Positions 1-5,272 of a stretch of DNA of 9,536 nt are shown here, one piece after another. A program made the translations under genes and the position numbers. The stretch is from NCBI GenBank assembly GCA_026990095.1, contig JALSIL010000537.1, forward strand, positions 1 to 9,536. Direction: 5' to 3'. Numbering within the stretch: the first letter of the stretch is position 1; each line of letters starts with the position of its first letter. Source of the stretch: Lysobacterales bacterium. GTDB taxonomy: Bacteria; Pseudomonadota; Gammaproteobacteria; Xanthomonadales; Marinicellaceae. Under the pieces are notes generated by a model, which saw nothing but the letters and a program-made list of their open reading frames with translations, searched no databases and was not told where the DNA came from.

Positions 1-230
1 TTAAAAAGTTTGCTGACTCATTAAAAAAACACAGTGTTGGTATTGCAAACTATGCAAAACACAAACTTACTAGTGCAATTATTGAAGCTGGAAACATCGC
101 CATTGGTATGATAAGAAAAAGAGCCAGCGGTATTAGAGATACTGAATATTTCAAACTTAAAATCAGGCAATCATCATTAAATGATACCTCATCAATGTTC
201 TATGATTCGTATCCTTTTTTACTCAAATAA
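1..230 (+). CDS. ISL3-type transposase, C-terminal end (cut by window)
   Basis: The reading frame starting at base 3 is open to a TAA at 228-230 and gives 75 residues; the rest lies left of the window. It reads as the end of the DDE catalytic domain of an ISL3-family (IS204/IS1001/IS1096/IS1165) transposase. The block LTSAIIEAGN followed by IRKRASGIRDTEYFKLKI matches the family pattern in which a Glu followed by Asn precedes an R-x-x-G-x-R-x-x-x-Y/F-F segment. The Glu encoded at 84-86 is the likely third catalytic acidic residue. The stop codon lies about 13 bp from the element's terminal repeat, which is normal for compact insertion sequences. No frameshift is visible in this part, but whether the whole gene is intact cannot be judged. 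Family assignment is by motif recognition, not a search. Confidence 0.75.
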   Translation, partial: KKFADSLKKHSVGIANYAKHKLTSAIIEAGNIAIGMIRKRASGIRDTEYFKLKIRQSSLNDTSSMFYDSYPFLLK

Positions 231-243
231 GCGGTGAAGAGCC
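229..243 (-). repeat. Terminal inverted repeat of the ISL3-type element
   Basis: Read on the - strand this is GGCTCTTCACCGCTT, starting at the putative outer tip of the element. It overlaps the last bases of the transposase stop codon. The match to ISL3-type tips is by recollection of the family pattern; the opposite end is not visible. Confidence 0.6.
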
Positions 244-386
244 ACCACCCCCATAATTGATAATAACATTATACAAAATGACTTCATTGATAATTTCCCT
301 GCGTGAATTTGATAGACGTAATTACACACAACAACAATTGGAACAAGTATTTATTCATTAGTTCACTTTATAGGCTATATCTTTTT
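244..386. other. Non-coding stretch between IS end and REP-like repeats
   Basis: AT-rich sequence without a convincing gene. A 27-codon frame at 278-361 has no ribosome binding site and no recognisable family, and is probably chance or a degraded remnant. No terminator or promoter stands out. Confidence 0.4.
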
Positions 387-416
387 CTCGTTCCCATGCT
401 TTGCGTGGGAATGCAT
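387..416 (+). repeat. REP-like palindromic repeat, copy 1
   Basis: The unit contains TTCCCATGC (391-399), a three-base loop, then GCGTGGGAA (403-411). The arms pair at 8 of 9 positions with one G-T wobble, giving a small hairpin. CTCGTTCCCACGC-type units of this kind are widespread extragenic palindromes in environmental proteobacteria (from memory, not checked). No T-run follows, so it is not a standard terminator. Confidence 0.6.
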
Positions 417-452
417 TGACATACTGATACCAACAAGCATCATCTGACAAAT

Positions 453-482
453 ATACACTACCACACAGAGCGTGGGAGTGAG
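453..482 (-). repeat. REP-like palindromic repeat, copy 2 (inverted, diverged)
   Basis: The reverse complement of this stretch aligns without gaps to copy 1 at 22 of 30 positions by hand count. It keeps its own internal palindrome, CCACAC (461-466) against GCGTGG (470-475). The two copies therefore form an inverted pair separated by 36 bp, as in BIME-type arrangements, and could also pair with each other to form one longer hairpin. Confidence 0.5.
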
Positions 483-602
483 GTTGGAAAATCACATACT
501 TTAATCAAATCTACACTTTCATTAAAAAAACATATAAAAGCCTATTCAAATATTAGATAATGCGTTATTAATTTAATTAATCAGACTTTGAAATGGTTTG
601 TA
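483..602. other. AT-rich non-coding spacer
   Basis: Very AT-rich sequence with no start-bearing open frame of note, no clear promoter and no RNA gene visible. It separates the REP-like pair from the inverted-repeat unit that begins at 603. Confidence 0.4.
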
Positions 603-651
603 GTAACACAGAGGTTCGCAGAGGAGACACGGAGTTGCACGGAGATTTCTA
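603..651 (+). repeat. Left arm of 49-bp imperfect inverted repeat
   Basis: Begins GTAACACAGAGGTTCGCAGA. Aligned without gaps to the reverse complement of 788-836 it matches at 38 of 49 positions by hand count. All 11 differences are transitions. Confidence 0.8.
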
Positions 652-804
652 TGATACACAAAGAAGTGAAACTCAACCAAGGTTATCGGATAGATTTATT
701 AGTTGAAGGCTGTTGACAAAATTACAGATAGGCATAAAGCCCAATTGTTAACCTATCTTCGACTTGGAAAATATGAATTGGACTTATTAGAGACCTTTGT
801 GTAA
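651..804 (+). pseudogene. Decayed GxxExxY-family (PDDEXK-like) protein fragment
   Basis: Two pieces in different frames resemble the middle of GxxExxY proteins, a family usually about 120-140 residues long. Frame one (651-707) encodes VKLNQGYRIDLLVE, matching the family's Y-R-x-D-L-L-V-E block. Frame two (703-804) encodes LKAVDKITDRHKAQLLTYLR and ends at a TAA at 802-804, matching the family's E-L-K-(S/A)-V-...-H-x-x-Q-L-L-T-Y-L block. The residues normally linking these blocks, including the Glu of the E-x-K motif, are missing. This suggests a small internal deletion, possibly between GTTGAA/ATTGAA-like short repeats, that also shifted the frame. The N-terminal GxxExxY motif and the C-terminal part are absent and replaced by the inverted-repeat arms. 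It cannot encode a functional protein. The family's role is unclear; a PD-(D/E)XK nuclease-like fold has been proposed. Confidence 0.65.
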
Positions 805-836
805 CTCTGTATCTTCTCCGTGAACCTCCGTGTTAC
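788..836 (-). repeat. Right arm of 49-bp imperfect inverted repeat
   Basis: On the - strand it begins GTAACACGGAGGTTCACGGA, matching the left arm at 603-651. In RNA made from the + strand, 7 of the 11 mismatches would be G-U wobble pairs and 4 would be A-C, so 45 of 49 positions could pair. The arm ends 26 bp before the valS start codon. Confidence 0.8.
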
Positions 837-862
837 TTTTAAACCCAAATAAAATATAGAAA

Positions 863-3628
863 ATGATAGAAAAATACAATCCAAAAGACATAGAAAGCCG
901 TTGGTACAAACAATGGGAAGAGGCGGGATATTTCTCACCAAATGATAAAGGCACAAAAGCCGATGAAACTTTTTGCATTATGTTGCCTCCGCCCAATGTC
1001 ACTGGCTCATTGCACATGGGACATGCGTTTCAAGACACGATTATGGATGTGCTTATCCGCTATAACCGCATGCAGGGCAAAAAAACCTTGTGGCAATGTG
1101 GTACCGACCATGCGGGAATTGCCACTCAAATGGTGGTCGAACGTCAATTACTTGCCAATGGTATTAAACGCACCGATTTAGGACGCGAAAAATTCTTAGA
1201 AAAGGTCTGGGAATGGAAAGAAAAATCCGCAGGGCATATTCAATCACAGATTCGTCGTTTGGGTGCATCGGTTGATTGGAAAACCGAACGCTTTACCATG
1301 GATGAAGGTTTGTCTAAAGCGGTGCAAAAACAATTTATTGATTTATACGAAGAAGGCTTAATCTATCGCGGCAAAAGGCTGGTCAACTGGGATCCTGTAT
1401 TGCAAACAGCCTTGTCTGATTTGGAAGTAGAATCGGTTGAAGAAGACGGTTTTTTGTGGCACTTAAAATACCCTCGTACTGATGGCAAAGGCCATGTTAT
1501 TGTTGCCACCACTCGCCCTGAAACCATGCTGGGTGATACCGCCATTGCCGTGCATCCCGATGACGAACGCTATAAAGACTTAGTCGGCAACACCATAGAA
1601 TTGCCTTTAACGGGTCGTCAAATTCCCGTTATTGCCGATGATTATGTCGATATGGAATTTGGTACGGGTTGTGTGAAAATTACCCCAGCTCATGATTTTA
1701 ACGATGCCGAAATGGGCAAGCACCACGGTTTAGACATCATTAATGTCTTAACCGATGATGCCAAAATCAATGATGATATGCCAGAAAAATACATTGGCAT
1801 GGATCGATTTGAGGCACGTAAACAAATCGTCAAAGATTTTGAAGAACTGGGCTTGCTTGAAAAAATTGAACCGCATAAATTAATGGTTCCTCGCGGTGAT
1901 CGTTCACACACCATTGTCGAACCCTACCGCACCGACCAATGGTACGTGAAAGTCGATAGCATGGCGAAAAAAGCTCTGGATGTGGTCAAAGATGGCGAAG
2001 TTAAATTTGTGCCCGAAAATTGGGACAAGACCTATTACCAATGGATGGAAAACATCGAGGATTGGTGTATCTCTCGTCAATTGTGGTGGGGACACCGCGT
2101 ACCTGCTTGGTATGACGAAAACGGCAAAATCTATGTGGCTGAAAATGAACAAAAGGTGCGTGAAAAATACAAGCTGGCTGCAGACTTCAAACTGACCCAA
2201 GATGAAGATGTATTTGATACCTGGTTTTCATCCAATTTGTGGCCATTTTCGACTTTGGGCTGGCCTGAAAACACTCAAAGATTACAAGAATTTTATCCAA
2301 CTCAAGTTCTGGTCACAGGTTTTGATATTATTTTCTTCTGGGTCGCACGCATGATTATGGCGGGTTGTAAGTTCATGGGTCAAATTCCGTTTGAAACCGT
2401 TTATATTCACGGACTTATAAACGATTCACAAGGACAGAAAATGTCCAAATCCAAAGGCAACGTGTTAGACCCCATTGACATCATTGATGGCATAGAGTTA
2501 GAGGACTTGGTGAACAAACGCACCAGCGGTTTAATGCAACCCAAAATGGCTGCTAAAATTGAAAAAGCCACGCACAAGGAATTTCCTGATGGTATAAACC
2601 CCAATGGTTGTGATGCACTAAGATTTACCTTTGCAGCATTGGCAACCAACGGCAGGCATCTGCGTTTTGATATGAAACGCTTAGAAAGTTACCGTAATTT
2701 TTGCAATAAAATCTTCAATGCCTCGCGCTTTGTTTTTATGAACACAGAAGATTTTAAACTCGATTCACAAAAGTGGAAACCCTATTCAACCGCCGAACTC
2801 TGGATTTTATCGCAATTACAAAATAGCATTGCTGATTACCGCAAACACTTGGACAACTTCCGCTTGGATTTAGCCTCACAATGCATTTATGATTTTATTT
2901 GGAACAACTATTGTGACTGGTTTGTAGAACTTGCCAAACCCTTACTCAAACAAGATGAAGGCACAAAATACAATGTACAACACACTTTATTGTATGTGTT
3001 AGATGAAGCCTTGCGGTTATTGCACCCAATTATGCCGTTTATTACCGAAGAAATTTGGCAAGAACTTAAAGTCAAACTAGAGTTGGAAAGCGAAAGCATC
3101 ATGATTGCTCAATTTCCTGAGTATAACGCTGACTTGGTAGATGAAAAATCCTTTAAAGACATGCTGTGGCTACAAGCGGTAGTTTTGGGCATTCGTCAAA
3201 TTCGTGGCGAAATGAACATCTCACCACGTAAACCGTTAAGCATCATTTTAGAAAACACTTCAGAAAATGATTTAGGCATTTTAGCAAGCAATGAAGCCTT
3301 ACTCAAAACCATGGCACAACTGGAAAACATCACCGTTTTACAAGAAGGCAAACAAGCACCAGAATCAGCAGTTGCTCTAATTGGCGAAATGAAAGTCAAT
3401 ATTCCACTAGCTGGGCTCATTGATGTCGATGCCGAAATCGCACGTATTAATAAACTCATTGAAACCGCCAATAAAGAAATCGCCCGGAGTGCTGGAAAAC
3501 TCAAAAACGAACGCTTTGTGAGTTCTGCACCTGAGGCTGTGGTTAATAAAGAGCGAAATACTTTAGCAGCGAATCAACATAAGTTAGAAGAACTAAAAGG
3601 GCAACTGGAAAAGTTGGAAAATATATAA
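863..3628 (+). CDS. valS: Valyl-tRNA synthetase
   Basis: Cytoplasmic class I aminoacyl-tRNA synthetase that charges tRNA-Val with valine. It has 921 residues, close to the usual 880-950. The N-terminus (MIEKYNPKDIESRWYKQWEE) is typical, which supports the ATG at 863. The Rossmann catalytic core carries the HIGH-type signature PPPNVTGSLHMGH (residues 42-54) and KMSKS at 526-530. The inserted CP1 editing domain, which removes mischarged threonine, has TTRPETMLGD at 216-225. The ISRQLWWGHRVPAWY segment starts at residue 403. An anticodon-binding helical domain follows, then a C-terminal coiled coil of about residues 854-920 rich in Lys, Glu and Ala. No frameshift or missing motif is seen. The ribosome binding site is poor (ATAGAA before the ATG). 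The gene lies directly behind a repeat unit, with no clear promoter in the 26 bp between them. Confidence 0.98.
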   Translation: MIEKYNPKDIESRWYKQWEEAGYFSPNDKGTKADETFCIMLPPPNVTGSLHMGHAFQDTIMDVLIRYNRMQGKKTLWQCGTDHAGIATQMVVERQLLANGIKRTDLGREKFLEKVWEWKEKSAGHIQSQIRRLGASVDWKTERFTMDEGLSKAVQKQFIDLYEEGLIYRGKRLVNWDPVLQTALSDLEVESVEEDGFLWHLKYPRTDGKGHVIVATTRPETMLGDTAIAVHPDDERYKDLVGNTIELPLTGRQIPVIADDYVDMEFGTGCVKITPAHDFNDAEMGKHHGLDIINVLTDDAKINDDMPEKYIGMDRFEARKQIVKDFEELGLLEKIEPHKLMVPRGDRSHTIVEPYRTDQWYVKVDSMAKKALDVVKDGEVKFVPENWDKTYYQWMENIEDWCISRQLWWGHRVPAWYDENGKIYVAENEQKVREKYKLAADFKLTQDEDVFDTWFSSNLWPFSTLGWPENTQRLQEFYPTQVLVTGFDIIFFWVARMIMAGCKFMGQIPFETVYIHGLINDSQGQKMSKSKGNVLDPIDIIDGIELEDLVNKRTSGLMQPKMAAKIEKATHKEFPDGINPNGCDALRFTFAALATNGRHLRFDMKRLESYRNFCNKIFNASRFVFMNTEDFKLDSQKWKPYSTAELWILSQLQNSIADYRKHLDNFRLDLASQCIYDFIWNNYCDWFVELAKPLLKQDEGTKYNVQHTLLYVLDEALRLLHPIMPFITEEIWQELKVKLELESESIMIAQFPEYNADLVDEKSFKDMLWLQAVVLGIRQIRGEMNISPRKPLSIILENTSENDLGILASNEALLKTMAQLENITVLQEGKQAPESAVALIGEMKVNIPLAGLIDVDAEIARINKLIETANKEIARSAGKLKNERFVSSAPEAVVNKERNTLAANQHKLEELKGQLEKLENI

Positions 3629-3676
3629 AGTTCACAATTTTTAACATAATCCCGGCATTTTTAGCCCTTTTGGCGG

Positions 3677-3705
3677 TTGTCTTTTGCACTCCTTGCCCTT
3701 ATTAT
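3677..3705 (+). promoter_or_regulatory. Candidate sigma-70 promoter for first DUF481 gene
   Basis: TTGTCT (3677-3682, 4 of 6 consensus) and TATTAT (3700-3705, 5 of 6) are separated by 17 bp. Transcription would start near 3712, giving a leader of about 26 nt before the ATG at 3738. No intrinsic terminator is visible between valS and this gene, so read-through from valS is also possible. Confidence 0.4.
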
Positions 3706-3737
3706 GCGCTCTCAAACAAACGTATATGAGAAAAATA

Positions 3738-4442
3738 ATGAAAAAAATTTTAGTAACAGGCTTAATTTTAAGCACAATAGGAACTGCTGTTGCAAACGAT
3801 AGCCCTTGGTCAGGAAAAGGTCAACTGGGTTTTTCTAGCACTTCAGGAAACAGTGACACCTCAACCTTAACAGCAGGAATAGCTGGAAAATACGAAGTTA
3901 ATCAATGGATTCACACGGTCAGTTTAGATGTTTTACGTGCTGATGCGAACGGAATAGATACAGCTAAAAGATATATCATAGAGGGTAAGTCAGGTTATAA
4001 ATTCAGCGAAAAAGATTATGTTTTTTTTAATACTCGATATGAAAGAGACAGCTTCACTGCATTTGACTATACGTGGACAAATGCTGTAGGTTGGGGTCAT
4101 AAATTTTATGACAACGATGATAAAAAACTTATTACCGAGATTGGTGTCGGGCATAAAATAGCGGCATTTGATATTGATAGAAATGAAAATTCTGGTCTAG
4201 TTGTCACGGGTAAAATGGATTATATGCGCAAAATTTCTGACAACATGTCATTTGATGACGTGTTAAGGGTTGAGGCAACCAGTAACAATACCTTTATTCA
4301 AAATGATGCGGGATTTACTTTCAAAGTAAGTGACAAAATGGGCGTTAAACTCTCTCACCAATGGAGACATAACACGGATGTACCTGTTGGCACAAACAAC
4401 ACAGATACACTAGTTGCTGCTAGCTTGGTTTATGATTTTTAA
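3738..4442 (+). CDS. DUF481 (YdiY-like) outer-membrane protein, paralog 1
   Basis: A 234-residue protein of the DUF481 / salt-induced outer membrane protein family; the molecular function is unknown. The ATG at 3738 is preferred because it starts a clean signal peptide, MKKILVTGLILSTIGTAVA, with likely cleavage before NDSPW. The same frame extends to a TTG at 3684, but those extra codons cover the -10 promoter candidate and would bury the signal peptide; an ATG at 3726 is also possible. The mature part has alternating polar and aromatic strands, with blocks GFSSTSGNSDTS, AVGWGHKFY, TEIGVG, AFDIDR and EATSNNTFIQND. It ends in VYDF, an aromatic C-terminal beta-signal expected of a BAM-assembled beta-barrel. 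It is followed by a strong terminator and then by a paralog at 4559. Family confidence is high; the barrel topology is inferred. Confidence 0.85.
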   Translation: MKKILVTGLILSTIGTAVANDSPWSGKGQLGFSSTSGNSDTSTLTAGIAGKYEVNQWIHTVSLDVLRADANGIDTAKRYIIEGKSGYKFSEKDYVFFNTRYERDSFTAFDYTWTNAVGWGHKFYDNDDKKLITEIGVGHKIAAFDIDRNENSGLVVTGKMDYMRKISDNMSFDDVLRVEATSNNTFIQNDAGFTFKVSDKMGVKLSHQWRHNTDVPVGTNNTDTLVAASLVYDF

Positions 4443-4466
4443 TTATTTCCACAATTAAAAAGAGAT

Positions 4467-4498
4467 AAAAAAGACTGTCCTTTGGCAGTCTTTTTTTT
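4467..4498 (+). terminator. Strong intrinsic terminator after first DUF481 gene
   Basis: The stem GACTG (4473-4477) pairs with CAGTC (4486-4490), extended inward by T-G and C-G pairs around a CTTT loop and outward by an A-run against the T-run. Eight T residues follow at 4491-4498. It lies 25 bp after the stop codon and separates the two paralogs into independent transcripts. The A-run on its left means it may also work in the reverse direction. Confidence 0.88.
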
Positions 4499-4504
4499 CA
4501 TCCA

Positions 4505-4533
4505 TTGAATTTGTCATGCAATAAGATTATTAT
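4505..4533 (+). promoter_or_regulatory. Candidate sigma-70 promoter for second DUF481 gene
   Basis: TTGAAT (4505-4510, 4 of 6) and TATTAT (4528-4533, 5 of 6) are spaced by 17 bp, immediately after the terminator. Predicted transcription start is near 4540, about 19 nt before the ATG. The need for a separate promoter is supported by the terminator just upstream. An alternative -35, TTGTCA at 4511, has poor spacing. Confidence 0.42.
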
Positions 4534-4558
4534 AGGCTTTTAACAAAACCTCTGTTAC

Positions 4559-5272
4559 ATGTATAAACTAATAATACTGCTACTAATTTCAAACACCCTA
4601 TTTGCTCAAGATAACAAGCCTAAAAAAAGCAAATGGAGTGGTTCTAAAGGCTATTTTGGGTTTTCATCCACTCGCGGCAACAGCAATACGGATAACATTA
4701 CTGCGGGATTAAAGCTAAAAATGGATTCCAATAAATGGTTAAGCACCATGAGTTTGGATATTATATTTGCAACTTCTGATGATATTGATACAGCTGAACG
4801 TTATGTTTTAGCCAGTACTACAGGTTACAAACTTGATAACAATGACTACTTGTTTTATGGTTCTCGCTATGAACAAGATAAGTTTTCAGCTTTTGACTAC
4901 ACCATGACTTCAAATGTGGGTTGGGGTCATAAGTTTTACAATAAGAAAGATAATAAATTAGTTACAGAAATAGGAGTTGGTTATAGAACTGAAGCTTTTG
5001 ATATTGACCGCAGAAAAAATACAGGCCTTGCATTAACTGGAAAACTGGACTATTTGCGTAAAATTACGCAGACAACAAAATTTGTCGACACCTTGTTTTT
5101 TGAAGCCACCAGCGACAACACCTACATCCAAAATGACATCGGTGTTTCAGTTATGGTCAGTGCTCAGTTGCATTTAAACCTAGTCTACCAAACAAAATAT
5201 AACTCTACTGTGCCCAGCAACTTTAATAATACCGACACTCTATTTTCACTAAATTTAGCCTATACTTTTTAA
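4559..5272 (+). CDS. DUF481 (YdiY-like) outer-membrane protein, paralog 2
   Basis: A 237-residue paralog of the preceding gene. The ATG at 4559 gives a short signal peptide, MYKLIILLLISNTLFA, with likely cleavage before QDNKPKK; the ribosome binding site is weak. Blocks shared with paralog 1 are GFSSTRGNSNTDN, NVGWGHKFY, TEIGVG, AFDIDR, TGKLDYLRKI, EATSDNTYIQND and NNTDTL. By eye roughly half the mature residues are identical, so this is an old tandem duplication. Insertion of KPKKSK after the signal peptide makes its mature N-terminus more basic. It ends in AYTF, again an aromatic outer-membrane insertion signal. Its TAA overlaps the stop codon of the convergent gene on the other strand by 3 of 4 shared bases, and no terminator lies between them. 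Function is unknown; a role in osmotic or envelope stress is suggested only by the family name. Confidence 0.85.
   Translation: MYKLIILLLISNTLFAQDNKPKKSKWSGSKGYFGFSSTRGNSNTDNITAGLKLKMDSNKWLSTMSLDIIFATSDDIDTAERYVLASTTGYKLDNNDYLFYGSRYEQDKFSAFDYTMTSNVGWGHKFYNKKDNKLVTEIGVGYRTEAFDIDRRKNTGLALTGKLDYLRKITQTTKFVDTLFFEATSDNTYIQNDIGVSVMVSAQLHLNLVYQTKYNSTVPSNFNNTDTLFSLNLAYTF

Larger units (their letters stand above)
1..243 (+). mobile_element. Right part of an ISL3-family insertion sequence
   Basis: The transposase end is followed by AAGCGGTGAAGAGCC, ending at 243. Read on the other strand this begins GGCTCTTCACCGC, which fits the GGnTCTT-type tips of ISL3-family inverted repeats. The element therefore probably ends at 243. 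Elements of this family usually make 8-bp target duplications, which would place one copy at about 244-251 (ACCACCCC); the partner copy is outside the window, so this is untested. Confidence 0.65.
603..836. mobile_element. MITE-like unit: 49-bp inverted repeats around a GxxExxY gene remnant
   Basis: The unit has two long imperfect inverted-repeat arms (603-651 and 788-836) around a 136-bp core that encodes parts of a GxxExxY-family protein. No transposase is present, so if it is mobile it is non-autonomous. No clear target-site duplication was found at its edges. It sits immediately upstream of valS and probably forms part of the valS leader or promoter region. Calling it a mobile element is inference from the inverted-repeat structure and the truncated cargo. 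Confidence 0.45.

Noticed and set aside
278..361. 27-codon open frame after the IS end (MTSLIISLREFDRRNYTQQQ...)
   Set aside because: Very short, no ribosome binding site, no recognisable family, and located in repeat-rich non-coding DNA.
387..482. Possible CRISPR or multi-copy array
   Set aside because: Only two diverged copies, in opposite orientation, with no regular spacers.
713..738. Perfect TTGACA -35 box at 713-718
   Set aside because: It derives from the codons of the GxxExxY remnant, and the only -10-like sequence (CATAAA at 733-738) is 14 bp away, too short for sigma-70.
753..1017. Antisense open frames across the right repeat arm and the valS start
   Set aside because: They read through the repeat arm into the reverse of valS; no family resemblance, typical shadow frames.
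3629..3683. Possible terminator after valS (GCC-CTTTT-GGC near 3664-3674)
   Set aside because: The stem is only three base pairs and no T-run follows at the right place.
3684..3737. TTG-initiated N-terminal extension of the first DUF481 protein
   Set aside because: It would place 18 residues before a clean signal peptide and overlaps the promoter candidate.
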